Positions 1 through 11,209 are shown, numbered from the stretch's first letter. The stretch: DNA of 64,000 nt from Verrucomicrobiaceae bacterium (GCA_027490195.1 JAIXYN010000008.1:85936-149935), one strand, 5' to 3'. Translations and numbers: made by a program. Notes: generated by a model not told the origin, from the sequence alone.

Positions 1-90
1 GGAGTGGGCATGAGGTTCAGTACGGCGGCAAAATGAGTTCACTGCATTTTTCTTTGTGTGCAAAGAGCAGGCTACCGAAGATGGCTGAAA

Positions 91-366
91 TCATTGAATC
101 GCTCGCTTGTTGTTCAGCACATGTTTGACCATCCAAAAGACCATTATAGCGTATGGCAACAACGCGGCCATCCAGACCGCGCTTACCGTCTTCCATGATG
201 TGTCTTCGCTTACCTGAGCCGGTGCCACCGCCCACACGTCAATAACACCCATGCCAAATAAGAGAGGCAATACCAATTCTCCAAATCGCCCTCTTCTGAT
301 CGGGCCGATCACCAGCATCGCAAACCATCCAATCGTCCCAATTGGAGTGAGCATCTCTGGATTCAT
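91..366 (-). CDS. small integral membrane protein, function unknown
   Basis: A 91-residue hydrophobic protein starting MNPEMLTPIG. Three apolar stretches are visible (around FAMLVIGPI, LVLPLLFGMGVIDVWAV and AALLPYAIMVFWMV), so two or three membrane passes are likely, ending in a basic tail. I do not recognise a family. The reading frame continues upstream to a further methionine that would overlap the creatininase gene by 23 bases; the start at 366 was chosen because it lies just beyond that gene's stop, giving a 16-base gap. It is the last member of a minus-strand run with the creatininase and SGNH genes. Confidence is moderate because the protein is short. Confidence 0.55.
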   Translation of the reverse strand: MNPEMLTPIGTIGWFAMLVIGPIRRGRFGELVLPLLFGMGVIDVWAVAPAQVSEDTSWKTVSAVWMAALLPYAIMVFWMVKHVLNNKRAIQ

Positions 367-382
367 GAGAAGGGCAAATAGT

Positions 383-1141
383 TCACCCCTCCCAGTTCTT
401 TCCATCCCATGCGATCACGCGGTCCAGCAGCTTTACGACTGACTCGTTGAAACACTGGAAAAGAACCTCGCCTTTTTCTGCGGTTGCGGAGCGGGGATCG
501 CCGACGTGGCCGGGCTCGCTGCGATCTGTCATGATCCAGCCGCGTGAGGCGGGCTCGAAGGCGTTGCCGAAAGGGACGTCGCCCGTATGGGTGAGATCGC
601 CGACGAGTTCGGGGCGCAGGCGCAGCACCATGCTGGTCTCCCATTCGCAGGCGTGGCCCATGACGCGCTGCTGAATGGAGGGATCGCGGGTCCAGGGCTC
701 GGCTCCGAGGTTCCAATAAGTGGCGAAGAGGAGCAGCAGATCGTTGCGATCACGGTATTTCTGCCGCGTTTCAAACACGGCCTGTTTGCCGGGAATGTCG
801 TTGCCGCCGTGACCATTGAGAAAGACGAGACGCTTGAAGCCGTGGGCGATGAAGTTCTCCATCAGGCCATTGAGCAGATCAAGATACAGCCGTGGCTCCG
901 CCGACAAGGTGCCGGGGAAGTCCATGTGATGGTGGGAATTTCCGAGCCATGTGAGTGGTGCGATCAAGACACGCTCTCCCAGCACTGCTTCGGTGCGGCG
1001 GATGAGTTCGTTGGTCAGCATGCTGTCGGTGAAGACCGGCATGTGCCGCCCGTGCTGCTCCAGGGCCGCGAGGGGGAAGATCACCGGCGTGTCACGGCTA
1101 AGCGCCGCGACTTCAGTCCATTTCAAATCGGCGAGTTGCAT
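383..1141 (-). CDS. creatininase family amidohydrolase
   Basis: A 252-residue cytoplasmic protein of the creatininase/creatinine amidohydrolase family, metal-dependent hydrolases of cyclic or linear amides. Family landmarks are visible in order: an N-terminal metal-binding segment LAALEQHGRHMP followed by TDS, then GNSHHHMDFPGTLS, the glycine-rich LNGHGGN, and GHACEWETSM carrying the glutamate of the active site. Length matches the family (about 240-270). The open frame begins at a TTG two codons earlier; the ATG at 1141 is preferred, though neither has a clear Shine-Dalgarno. It lies 15 bases after the SGNH hydrolase, so the two are probably co-transcribed. The real substrate cannot be read from sequence; many members act on formamides or pathway intermediates rather than creatinine. 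Confidence 0.85.
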   Translation of the reverse strand: MQLADLKWTEVAALSRDTPVIFPLAALEQHGRHMPVFTDSMLTNELIRRTEAVLGERVLIAPLTWLGNSHHHMDFPGTLSAEPRLYLDLLNGLMENFIAHGFKRLVFLNGHGGNDIPGKQAVFETRQKYRDRNDLLLLFATYWNLGAEPWTRDPSIQQRVMGHACEWETSMVLRLRPELVGDLTHTGDVPFGNAFEPASRGWIMTDRSEPGHVGDPRSATAEKGEVLFQCFNESVVKLLDRVIAWDGKNWEG

Positions 1142-1156
1142 GGTCAAAAGAGCTGA

Positions 1157-2407
1157 TTACTTCACTTCCTCCACCTTGATGGTGTGGGTGACGGGTTTGA
1201 TGAACCTGCGGACGTTGGCGTCCTGCTTGGCATGCTCGGCGGCCAGATTCTTCTTCAGTTTCACCAAAGCGGCGGCCACTTTGGGTTCTTCCGCAGCTTC
1301 AGTGGCGATCACGCGCATGTGAGTGACGAGATTTTTGATCAGGATCGTTTCATAGCTCTCCTTCTGGGTGATGGCGTTGGTCAATGCGGCAAAGTCATTA
1401 TCAAAAGGTGTCTTGGTGAACTCGGCGGCGAGATTGATACCTGCTTCGAGCTGGGCGAGGGTGAACTCCTTGCTCTGGCTGCCCCAGGTGACCTTGGCCT
1501 TGGCGCTGCCGAGGTTCACCACCTTGAGAGTGAAGCGGTTGAGGTCCTGATTGAAGCTGGTGTAGGGCAGGATGCTGCGATTGCTGCCTGCTGAGACAGA
1601 ATCTGCGTCGAAGACAAACGGCCACTTCGTGCTTTCCAAAGTCACGCTGCCGTTTTGACCGCCTTTGACGGCGTGGCCACTGCTGGCGGTGCTGGTGCCT
1701 TTCACATCGACCGTAATCGTGCCGATCTCGCCGTCAAAGCCCAGTGCTTTCAAGAAGGCCTGTGCCATCAAGAGCTGACCTGCGGGTGCCGGATGGAAGC
1801 CATCGCCACCGAAGGGGCCGTATTCCTTGCCCAGCGCCGCCTTCGACTTGGTGAGAGCGCTGATCATCGTGTCATACACGTTGGCGAAGGACTGCTTGTT
1901 CTCTTCTGCGAGTTTTTTGGCGATGTCACGCAGGTGGGAGAGGTTGTCGTTGTAGTCCTGGCCAGTGACGTTTTTCTTGAAGTAATCCGGGTCCACACCG
2001 CCGGGGGAGCCGATGGCCATGGCCTTCACGCCGACCTTTTTCAGGCCGTCGATGACCAGGCGCATGTTCTTCTCATACTCAGCACCGACTTCGGGCGCAT
2101 AAGGCCGGTAGCTGCCGTCGTTCATGCCGTAGCAGGTCGTGGCGACATTCGGATTGAAGATAGCGAGATCGTTTTCAAGACGAGCTGCGAAGCCGCCGGC
2201 GCGTTCGCCACTCCAGCCGAACTGGAACACCTTGATGTCGCTGCGACCGGTGCAGGCGAGCAGGTAGGTCTCGATGTATTTGGAATAAATCTTCTGCTCT
2301 GTGATGCTGTCACCAATGACGGCGACACGGGCGTTGGGCGGCAGCAGGGACTCAGCACGCAGACTGACGGCGGCGAGGAGGATGGAAAGAAGCGGGAGAA
2401 TGCGCAT
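1157..2407 (-). CDS. secreted SGNH/GDSL-family hydrolase
   Basis: A 416-residue exported esterase/lipase-type hydrolase. Residues 1-18 (MRILPLLSILLAAVSLRA) form a signal peptide, which decides the start; an upstream in-frame methionine would bury it. SGNH blocks are present: block I VIGDSIT with the nucleophile Ser34, a block III-like CYGMNDGSY, and block V DGFHPAPAGQ with the Asp-x-x-His pair. The C-terminal 170 residues are beta-rich, then helical, and unassigned. Close relatives in Verrucomicrobia and Planctomycetes are commonly annotated as SGNH hydrolases acting on acetylated polysaccharides; that role is an inference here, supported only by the nearby pectate lyase. It sits between recQ and the creatininase gene, all on the minus strand. 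Confidence 0.85.
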   Translation of the reverse strand: MRILPLLSILLAAVSLRAESLLPPNARVAVIGDSITEQKIYSKYIETYLLACTGRSDIKVFQFGWSGERAGGFAARLENDLAIFNPNVATTCYGMNDGSYRPYAPEVGAEYEKNMRLVIDGLKKVGVKAMAIGSPGGVDPDYFKKNVTGQDYNDNLSHLRDIAKKLAEENKQSFANVYDTMISALTKSKAALGKEYGPFGGDGFHPAPAGQLLMAQAFLKALGFDGEIGTITVDVKGTSTASSGHAVKGGQNGSVTLESTKWPFVFDADSVSAGSNRSILPYTSFNQDLNRFTLKVVNLGSAKAKVTWGSQSKEFTLAQLEAGINLAAEFTKTPFDNDFAALTNAITQKESYETILIKNLVTHMRVIATEAAEEPKVAAALVKLKKNLAAEHAKQDANVRRFIKPVTHTIKVEEVK

Positions 2408-2466
2408 GGTGGTTGAAAGGAGAGAGGGACATACCTCCAAAAAAGAGGATTTCTGGCAAAGAATTC

Positions 2467-4413
<1,947 letters not shown>

Positions 4414-4542
4414 TATATCCGCAAAGGAGCAATCATGTGGCAAACGGTCAAGGCGGCCCGCTTGGAAGGATAGGCTGCCGCTATGGCGAACATCAGAAAA
4501 TACGATTCGCACTGCCTGAGGTCGTGAACAACCAATATCATC

Positions 4543-5784
4543 ATGCTCACACGCCTCCTGTTCGTTCATCTCGTGCTGGCCACTGCCGTCTCGGCCGAAG
4601 AAAAACCTTTCACGATGCTCACAAACGAACTGCTGACGCAGCTCCCCGAGGCACAACGCGTCGTGTGGACAGCCCACATCGCGAAATCGCGCGAAGCCGC
4701 CGCCAATGAGCACCGCATCCTTGCGGAGGAGTGCCAGAAGGCCGGGATGGAAAAATCAGCACCCGCCCCGGGCAACCGCAAGGAGTTTGAGTTCGACAGT
4801 GACACGCCCACCGAGTGGTTTGGCAGCGCCGAAAACCAGAGGCTAGCCGAGGTGGTGATCAGCTACCAAACCCCCACAGGAGGCTGGTCAAAGGCGGTCG
4901 ATTACACCAAGGGCCCGCGCCAGCCGGGCACACACTGGACGGCCCAAAAGGGGGACGCGTGGCATTACTGCGGCACCTTCGACAACCGCACGACGACCGA
5001 ACAGATCAAGTTTCTGGCTGGTGTGTTCACAGCAACGAAACGTGAGGACGTGCATGCCGCGCTGATGAAGGGGCTCGAATACGTTTTCAACGCGCAATAT
5101 CCCAACGGGGGCTGGCCGCAGAACTACCCGGTGGAGCGCGGCTACCACGAGGCCATCACGCTGAATGACGATGCCATGATGCACGTGCTTGAACTGCTGC
5201 TCGCCATCACAAGGGGCGAAAAGCTCTTCACTTTCGCCGATGAACCACTGAAGCAGCGGGCGCAGGCCGCATTCGACAAAGGCATCGCCTGCATTGCGGC
5301 CATGCAGGTCAAAATCGACGGCGTCCCCACCGTCTGGTGTGCGCAGCATCATCCGCTCACGCTGGCTCCGGTGAAGGCCCGGGCCAAGGAGCCCCCTTCC
5401 CTGAGCGGTGGCGAATCTGCCAACTTGGTGAAGTTCCTCATGCGCAACGGTCCCACCACACCCGAGGTTGTCAGCGTGATCGAGTCAGCGATGAAATGGT
5501 TCGAGTCGCATCGGCTCACGGGACTGAGGAAAACCAAAACGGCCGAGGGCAAGACCGACTACGTCAACGATCCCGCGAGCACCGAGGTGATCTGGGCGCG
5601 CTTTTACGATCTGAAAACCGGCAAGCCCATCTTCGCCGGTGCCGAAGACGGCATTGTCTATGTCACCTTCCACGAAATGGCGGCGAAGAACAAAGTAGCC
5701 TACGATTTCTTCAGCACGCGTCCGAAGGAAGTGCTGGAGAAAGAGGCCACTCGCTGGAGGAACCGGCTGGAGAAAGAAAAATAA
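4543..5784 (+). CDS. secreted pectate lyase, polysaccharide lyase family 10
   Basis: A 413-residue exported enzyme that cleaves polygalacturonate by beta-elimination. Residues 1-18 are a signal peptide ending before AEEKP. From about residue 80 the sequence follows the PL10 (Pel-15E type) alpha/alpha-barrel: SYQTPTGGWSKAVD, TFDNRTTTEQIKFLA, NAQYPNGGWPQNYP, ITLNDDAMMHVL, VWCAQHHPLTLAP and the late VNDPASTEVIWARFYDL. The NDDAMM segment and the arginine-rich regions of this family bind calcium and substrate. The gene stands alone on the plus strand, divergent from recQ and convergent with trigger factor; a transporter or uronate catabolic gene is not adjacent. It suggests growth on plant or algal polysaccharide. 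Confidence 0.88.
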   Translation: MLTRLLFVHLVLATAVSAEEKPFTMLTNELLTQLPEAQRVVWTAHIAKSREAAANEHRILAEECQKAGMEKSAPAPGNRKEFEFDSDTPTEWFGSAENQRLAEVVISYQTPTGGWSKAVDYTKGPRQPGTHWTAQKGDAWHYCGTFDNRTTTEQIKFLAGVFTATKREDVHAALMKGLEYVFNAQYPNGGWPQNYPVERGYHEAITLNDDAMMHVLELLLAITRGEKLFTFADEPLKQRAQAAFDKGIACIAAMQVKIDGVPTVWCAQHHPLTLAPVKARAKEPPSLSGGESANLVKFLMRNGPTTPEVVSVIESAMKWFESHRLTGLRKTKTAEGKTDYVNDPASTEVIWARFYDLKTGKPIFAGAEDGIVYVTFHEMAAKNKVAYDFFSTRPKEVLEKEATRWRNRLEKEK

Positions 5785-5785
5785 G

Positions 5786-5818
5786 GGTCAAGGGCCGCTA
5801 TCACGCGACCGCTTGACC
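5786..5818. terminator. possible bidirectional terminator between convergent genes
   Basis: An inverted repeat with 7-base arms, GGTCAAG at 5786-5792 and CTTGACC at 5812-5818, lies between the stops of the convergent pectate lyase and trigger factor genes. The 19-base interior pairs poorly and there is no long T run, so this is a weak candidate. Confidence 0.3.
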
Positions 5819-5842
5819 AATCTTTGACGGCTACGCCGACGC

Positions 5843-7192
5843 TTACTTGCTGTGCGTATCGCAGTGTTCTGCTTCAGGCTCGGTTTCCTCGACGATGGCC
5901 TTGTCCTTGAGGAATTCCATGGCCTCCTGCAGGAGGAGGTCGCCGCGCACGTTGTCGATGAGACCGTTCTTCTGTGCTTCGGCCATGAACTTCTTCGCGG
6001 GCATCTTCTGACGCTCGGCGATTCGGGCGAGGGCCATGGCGATCTTCTGACCGGGAACTTCGAGGGCTTCCTTCTTGGCGATCTGCTCAAGGATGAAGCT
6101 GACTTTAACGTTCTGGCGGGCCTGATTGGTGGCGCTGTTGAGGATCTCGTCCTGCTGCTTCATCAGCTCTTCTTCGCCGATGCCCTGCTGCATGGCGCGC
6201 TGGGCGATTTCGTTGGTGCGGCGCTGGGCTTCGCGATTCACGACTTCCTGAGGGAGTTCGAACTCCACCTTTTCGAAGAGGTGGGCGATGACCTGATTGG
6301 ACTTTGCGGCATCGCGGGCCTGCTCGCGGCGGCGGCGGATGCCATCGCGCACTTCATCGCGCAGGGTTTCGAGGGTCATTTCATCGCCGCCGATCTTTTT
6401 GATGAACTCTTCGGTGAGCTCTGGCACGGTCTTGTTCTTCACGCCGTGGCATTTGGCGGCCAGAGAGATGGTCTTGCCGCGCAGGGCTTCAAAGTTGAAG
6501 TCGTCTGCGATGGTGATGTTCAGCGTGCGCTCGTCATCTTTGGCAATGCCGATGAGGCCTGCGTAGAAGCCGGGGAGGAAATCGTCTTCTTCGGCGAGGA
6601 GGAACCAGTTTTCCTTCATCTCCTTGAGATGGGAGGGTGCGTCTGGCATGGCTTCAGCGAGCGGCTGGCCTTCGAGGCTGCCGGTGACGCTGAGAACGAC
6701 GACATCGCCCACGGCGGCGACACGGTCCACTTCTGAGTAGTTGGCCTGGTTTTCACGGATGTGGAGGAGATCGTGGTCCACATCAGCGTCGGTGACTTCG
6801 ATGCGTGGGAGCTTGACAGGGATGCCGGTGTACTCGGGCAGCTCAAACTTCGGCGCGAGGCTCATCTCAATGGTGAAGCTGAAGCTCTTGTCGGTGTCGT
6901 GATACATTTTGTCGTTCACGGCGAGGACGTTCAGGAGTTCGAGTCCTTCGCTCTTCACAGCCTGACGCAGGCCTTCGCTGATGAGCTTCTTCTCGAGTTC
7001 GTCCTTCACTTCGTTTTCGTAGCGCTTAGCGACGATGCTCTTCGGCGTTTTGCCGGGGCGATAGCCGGGCATGCGAACCATGCCGGCGAAGTAGGTGATG
7101 ATTTCGTCACGTTCTTTGCCGACCTGGTCGGAAGGAACGCGGACGTGGGCGACGGCGCGGCAGTTGGGCTGATGTTCGACGTTGATGTTCAT
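5843..7192 (-). CDS. tig: trigger factor, ribosome-associated chaperone and prolyl isomerase
   Basis: A 449-residue protein with the full trigger factor architecture. The N-terminal ribosome-binding domain carries the signature MPGYRPGKTP at residues 41-50, used to dock on ribosomal protein L23. The central FKBP-like isomerase region lies around residues 155-245 (VGDVVVLSVTGSLEG onward), followed by the helical chaperone arms and C-terminal domain. Length is normal. The acidic and helical C-terminus ends EAEHCDTHSK. In many bacteria clpP and clpX follow tig in an operon; here the gene downstream is a convergent pectate lyase, so tig is uncoupled from the Clp genes. Confidence 0.95.
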   Translation of the reverse strand: MNINVEHQPNCRAVAHVRVPSDQVGKERDEIITYFAGMVRMPGYRPGKTPKSIVAKRYENEVKDELEKKLISEGLRQAVKSEGLELLNVLAVNDKMYHDTDKSFSFTIEMSLAPKFELPEYTGIPVKLPRIEVTDADVDHDLLHIRENQANYSEVDRVAAVGDVVVLSVTGSLEGQPLAEAMPDAPSHLKEMKENWFLLAEEDDFLPGFYAGLIGIAKDDERTLNITIADDFNFEALRGKTISLAAKCHGVKNKTVPELTEEFIKKIGGDEMTLETLRDEVRDGIRRRREQARDAAKSNQVIAHLFEKVEFELPQEVVNREAQRRTNEIAQRAMQQGIGEEELMKQQDEILNSATNQARQNVKVSFILEQIAKKEALEVPGQKIAMALARIAERQKMPAKKFMAEAQKNGLIDNVRGDLLLQEAMEFLKDKAIVEETEPEAEHCDTHSK

Positions 7193-7331
7193 GAGAAAGA
7201 GGTTAGGGGCGAAGTGTTATCCATCGCAACAACCGGGCGGTGGGAAACCGCGTCCGGGCCGGAGGGGCGCGCATGATAGACAGTTTGACGGTTTTGACAA
7301 ACAGAGAACGACATCCCCGAATTTAGCCTTC

Positions 7332-7829
7332 ATGCGTATTTTTCAGAGATTTGAGGTCTGGCTGCTGCTTATCGTAGGCGGAATCGCTATTTGGTGGTCG
7401 TTTCAAACGGCCCCAAACCCGGCTGAAAACAGCCCAGGAGCCGAAATAAGCGCCGATTCCCCCCTACAACTCCGCCGCTGCACGCTGGAGCGTGACTTTG
7501 GCAATGCCCGGCTGGATCTGGAGGTGCGCTACAAGAATGCCAGCCCTCGGCCGCTCTCGATGCAGCCGCCGGACGTGCGTCTGGTCAATGCCGCCGGCAA
7601 GGACGTGCCCCCCTTTATTCTCCCGGTGGAACGCCCGCCAAGCATCGAAGCCCAGACCACCGGCGACGTCCGATTGCGCTTCTGGCTGGAAAAAGGCGAC
7701 CTGGCGGGCCCGCTGACGCTGGAAATCCGCGGGCAGAAGCTGGAAGTCAAAAAAGACAAGGCGCTGGATTTGGAGAAGCTGGAGAACGCCAAGCCGAAGG
7801 TGTGGACGAGTGCGGACTGGACGCCTTGA
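7332..7829 (+). CDS. membrane-anchored hypothetical protein
   Basis: A 165-residue protein with one N-terminal membrane segment (VWLLLIVGGIAIWWSF, residues 9-24) and a 140-residue extracytoplasmic part. The soluble part reads like a small beta-sandwich: RCTLERDFGNARLDLEVRYKN, then PLSMQPPDVRLVNAAGKDVPPF and DVRLRFWLEKGDL, resembling carbohydrate- or lipoprotein-type immunoglobulin-like folds, but I do not recognise a named family. The ATG at 7332 was chosen because the hydrophobic anchor begins there; the upstream open frame overlaps the divergent tig start. Its stop lies 6 bases from the end of the convergent Smr gene. Confidence 0.7.
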   Translation: MRIFQRFEVWLLLIVGGIAIWWSFQTAPNPAENSPGAEISADSPLQLRRCTLERDFGNARLDLEVRYKNASPRPLSMQPPDVRLVNAAGKDVPPFILPVERPPSIEAQTTGDVRLRFWLEKGDLAGPLTLEIRGQKLEVKKDKALDLEKLENAKPKVWTSADWTP

Positions 7830-7835
7830 CGGCAT

Positions 7836-8132
7836 TCAGGCCTGCAAAACGACCCAAGTCGCACCCCAGGAACCGCTCGCTTCATCGGCGGGCCAGATGA
7901 ATTGGTGTACCTCGGGGAGTTTTGCGAGCAACTGATGCACGCCGGTGCGGAGGGTGCCGCTGCCTTTGCCGTGGATGATGCGGACTCGGAGGATGCCGAG
8001 CTTGCGGCATTCGGCGAAATATTCAGGCAGTAGGCTGCCGATTTCACTGGGGCGGAAGGTGTGAAGATCGAGTTCTGGGCCGATGGGATGCTCCACGACA
8101 TCGGGGATCGGTTCGTCGGCATCAGAGGGCAT
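7836..8132 (-). CDS. Smr-domain protein
   Basis: A 98-residue protein consisting almost entirely of a small MutS-related (Smr) domain. The two family hallmarks are present: LDLHTFRPSEI (DLH motif) and IIHGKGSGTLR (HGxGxG motif), in the right order about 40 residues apart. Smr domains are nucleases or RNA/DNA-binding modules; stand-alone versions act in ribosome rescue or DNA repair in some bacteria. The start at 8132 (MPSDADEP) is the shorter option; an upstream methionine at 8186 would add 18 residues. No partner gene is adjacent on the same strand. Confidence 0.8.
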   Translation of the reverse strand: MPSDADEPIPDVVEHPIGPELDLHTFRPSEIGSLLPEYFAECRKLGILRVRIIHGKGSGTLRTGVHQLLAKLPEVHQFIWPADEASGSWGATWVVLQA

Positions 8133-8234
8133 GGTGGAAAATGGTTCCAAGGTGTCCCGAGTCCAGCGGCATTCGAATCTGTGCACAGTGCTTGTGATCT
8201 GGGCTGAGACGTCTAGCTTGGGCCAAGCGTTTCC

Positions 8235-8240
8235 AAGGAG
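8235..8240 (+). promoter_or_regulatory. Shine-Dalgarno for a TTG start
   Basis: AAGGAG at 8235-8240 lies 6 bases before TTG at 8247. There is no ATG at a suitable distance, so this site decides the start of the SulP gene. Confidence 0.6.
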
Positions 8241-8246
8241 TTTCTA

Positions 8247-10112
8247 TTGCGTTCCCAACTACGGTCCTGGTTCCAGCAAGTGCGTGATTTCTCACGTCAG
8301 GGCAAGACGTGGCTGCAAACGCTGGCAGCCGAAAGTGAGCTGGACCCCTTTCCGCTCCGTCAGACGCTGAAGGGCTACGACAAAGAAATGTTCAAGGCGG
8401 ACTCCAGGAGCGGGCTGGACGGTGCGCTGCTGGCCATCCCGCAGGGCATGGCGTTTGCCGTGGTGGCGGGGCTGCCGCTGGCCTACGGCATCACGTGTTC
8501 AGCGGTGGCGTGTGTGGTGGGTGCGATGTTGATGAGTTCAAGGCATTCCATCTATGGGCCGACGAATGCCACGGCGTTCATGGTTTCGTCCTACTTCGCC
8601 GCATTTCCTAACCTGAACCAGATGGCCTCAATGCCGATGCTGGTGTTCCTCGTGGGTGCGCTGCTGATCTTCGGCGCGTATTTCCGCGTGGCGGACATGG
8701 CGCGCTTCATCAGCCGGGCGGTGGTGGTGGCGTATCTAACCGGTGCAGCCTTGCAGATGTTTGCGCATCAGCTCCCGGTGGTGCTTGGCCAGCAGATCGC
8801 CGCGCCACCTGGCAAACCGGTGGCGCGAACGCTGGTATCCGATTTGCATGATGTGCTGGGCAATCTCGGAGACATTCACTGGCCGAGTGCGCTGATCTGC
8901 GCGCTGGCCCTAGGCTGTTACTATGGCCTCAAACGTTTTGGCAAACGCTTCCCCGCCCTGACGTTGACGCTTGTACTGATGTCACTGATCGCTTTGCTGA
9001 TGAACAAAGCCGGGCTGCAGGTGGCCACGTATTCAGATCTGTCCTTCACTTGGCGCACATTGCTGCCGCCGTTTCCTGACTTCACCAGCGGCAATGCCTC
9101 GGCGCAGTTCAGCCAGCTTTTTGGGCTGGCGCTTTCGCTGGCGTTTGTGGCGATGATGGAAAACTCCGCGATGGCCCGCACGCTGGCCAGCCGTTCAGGG
9201 CACAATGTGGATGCCAACCAGGACATGCTGAGCCTGGGCGCGGCTAATCTGGCCAGCGCCTACCTTAGCGGCATGCCCGCCTCCCATTCGCTGACGCGTT
9301 CGCTGGCGGCGTATGAGAGCGGAGCGGTTTCGCCTGTGTCTGCCATTGTAAGTGGCGTGGTGTGTTTGGTGGCAGCTTTGACGATCGGCCCGCTGGTGGC
9401 CTTCATCCCCAAAGCTGCGCTGGGGGCAATGGTGATCTGTGTGGCCATGGCGCTCATCAACAAGCGGCAAATCCACATCTCCCTGCGTGCGACAGGTGCG
9501 GATGCGGTGGTGTTTATTACAACCTTCGTGGCCACGCTGATGGTGCCGCTGCATGTGGCAATCTTCACCGGTGTAGGCATTTCGATCATTCTCTACCTGC
9601 ATAAGGCCAGCCAGCCCTCGCTGGTGGAGTACGTCTTCAATGAGGAAGGCAATCTGGCCGAAGCACACCAGGGCGGGCGCCAGCATCCGGCCATCTCCAT
9701 CGTGCATGTGGAAGGTGATTTGTTTTTTGCCTCCGCCGACCTGTTCCGCACGCAGATCCAGGCCTCCTGTACCGACCCCAATCTGCGGATTGTCATTCTG
9801 CGGCTCAAGAATGCACGCCACCTCGATGCTACCTGCGCTATGGCGATTGAAGAACTGGTGCGAACGCTGCGTGCCGACGGGCGTGATCTCATCGTCAGCG
9901 GCATCTCAAAAGATCTGTATCGTGTGCTGAAAGGTGCTGGCATGGTGGAGGTCATCGGGAAGGACAACCTCTTCGCCGCCAGTCCGTCCAATCCCAATCT
10001 TTCCACCCGCAATGCTTTGCGCCGTGCGCAGGAGATTCTGGGCATCAAGGACGCCGACGTGCGTATCTACTACGATCCCTCCAAGTCTCCCCAAGCCCCC
10101 GCTTCCTCATGA
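8247..10112 (+). CDS. SulP (SLC26) family anion transporter with STAS domain
   Basis: A 621-residue inner-membrane secondary transporter for sulfate, bicarbonate or related anions. The transport core with some 12-14 membrane segments spans about residues 55-460; the family signature region near IPQGMAFAVVAGLPLAYGI and SSRHSIYGPTNATAFM is clear. A C-terminal STAS domain follows at about 480-600 (ISIVHVEGDLFFASADLF.. LRLKNARHLDATCAMAIEEL). It uses a TTG start. Its stop overlaps the next gene by four bases (ATGA), so the transporter and the M50-CBS protease are translationally coupled. The anion is not predictable from sequence alone. Confidence 0.93.
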   Translation: MRSQLRSWFQQVRDFSRQGKTWLQTLAAESELDPFPLRQTLKGYDKEMFKADSRSGLDGALLAIPQGMAFAVVAGLPLAYGITCSAVACVVGAMLMSSRHSIYGPTNATAFMVSSYFAAFPNLNQMASMPMLVFLVGALLIFGAYFRVADMARFISRAVVVAYLTGAALQMFAHQLPVVLGQQIAAPPGKPVARTLVSDLHDVLGNLGDIHWPSALICALALGCYYGLKRFGKRFPALTLTLVLMSLIALLMNKAGLQVATYSDLSFTWRTLLPPFPDFTSGNASAQFSQLFGLALSLAFVAMMENSAMARTLASRSGHNVDANQDMLSLGAANLASAYLSGMPASHSLTRSLAAYESGAVSPVSAIVSGVVCLVAALTIGPLVAFIPKAALGAMVICVAMALINKRQIHISLRATGADAVVFITTFVATLMVPLHVAIFTGVGISIILYLHKASQPSLVEYVFNEEGNLAEAHQGGRQHPAISIVHVEGDLFFASADLFRTQIQASCTDPNLRIVILRLKNARHLDATCAMAIEELVRTLRADGRDLIVSGISKDLYRVLKGAGMVEVIGKDNLFAASPSNPNLSTRNALRRAQEILGIKDADVRIYYDPSKSPQAPASS

Positions 10113-11209
10113 AATGGTCCTTTCGTCTCTTCACCTTTTCCGGCACGGAGGTTCGTGTTCATGTCACTTTCCTGCTGCTGCTGCTGTTTGTCGCCAGCCA
10201 GAGTTTTCTTAGCGGGCAGGGTCTTCCTGCAGCATTTGAATCGACGCTATTCATCACTGTGATGTTCATCTGTGTGGTGCTGCATGAATTTGGCCATGTG
10301 ATGGCCGCACGGGGCTACGGCATCCGCACGCCGGACATCACGCTGCTGCCCATCGGCGGCGTGGCGCGGCTGGAGCGCATGCCACGCAAGCCCTCCGAGG
10401 AGCTGGTGGTGGCAATCAGCGGCCCGATGGTGAATGTGATCATCGCCGCAGCCATTTATCTAGTTTTTGGCATCAGCGCCGCAATCAATCCAGGCTATGA
10501 CTTTCTCATAACGGGCCATTTCTTCCAGAAGCTCATGGTGTGGAATGTCTTCATGGTATTGTTCAACCTGATCCCCGCGTTTCCCATGGATGGCGGCCGG
10601 GTGCTGCGCTCTTTGTTTGCAATGTTCATGGAGTACGGTGTTGCCACACGCCGGGCGGCTTCGATCGGGCAGGGCATCGCCATGATGGTGGCCATCTACA
10701 TGCTGCTGAACCACAAGATTGATCCGATGATACTGCTGATCTGCTTCTTCATTTTCATGGCCGCAGGTCAGGAGGCAGCCTTGGTCACCCAGCAGGAGGC
10801 GACGAAGAATCTGCGTGTACGTGACGCCATGCTCACTGATTACCGCACCCTGGCACCCGACGCCACGCTGCGCGACGGTGTTGCGCTGCTGCTCGCCGGA
10901 ACGCAGCAGGATTTTCCCGTGCTGGATGCCCATGGCGGCATGCAGGGAATGCTGACGCGCCATGATCTGATCTCGACGCTCGCGGAAAAGGGACCTGGGC
11001 AGCCTGTGGTGGATGTGATGCGCCCCTGCCCCGCCTCGACTCAGCCCGCGAGCGAACTGACTCAGGCGCTCGAAATCTTGAATGCCAGCGACTGCACGGC
11101 CCTGCCGGTCCTTGATCCCAGCAGCGGTGAACTCGTCGGCCTGCTCACCACCGAAAACGTTGGCGAGGCACTCATGGTACGTGCGGCGTTGATGAAACTG
11201 CGAACCTAA
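10109..11209 (+). CDS. M50 site-2 protease family protein with paired CBS domains
   Basis: A 366-residue intramembrane zinc metalloprotease. Zinc-binding HEFGH is at residues 59-63 inside a membrane helix, and the third ligand lies in NLIPAFPMDGGR around residue 160, the family's NxxPxxxxDG motif. After six or so membrane segments, a pair of CBS domains (about 230-360; VRDAMLTDYRTLAPD, QDFPVLDAHGGMQGMLTRHD, ALPVLDPSSGELVGLLTTE) would bind adenine nucleotides and regulate activity. It matches the class of M50 proteases with C-terminal CBS pairs rather than RseP, as it has no PDZ domain. Four-base overlap with the SulP gene suggests linked expression. Confidence 0.93.
   Translation: MKWSFRLFTFSGTEVRVHVTFLLLLLFVASQSFLSGQGLPAAFESTLFITVMFICVVLHEFGHVMAARGYGIRTPDITLLPIGGVARLERMPRKPSEELVVAISGPMVNVIIAAAIYLVFGISAAINPGYDFLITGHFFQKLMVWNVFMVLFNLIPAFPMDGGRVLRSLFAMFMEYGVATRRAASIGQGIAMMVAIYMLLNHKIDPMILLICFFIFMAAGQEAALVTQQEATKNLRVRDAMLTDYRTLAPDATLRDGVALLLAGTQQDFPVLDAHGGMQGMLTRHDLISTLAEKGPGQPVVDVMRPCPASTQPASELTQALEILNASDCTALPVLDPSSGELVGLLTTENVGEALMVRAALMKLRT

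Noticed and set aside
4414..4713. 100-residue N-terminal extension of RecQ
   Set aside because: It has no RecQ similarity and overlaps the signal peptide region of the divergent pectate lyase.
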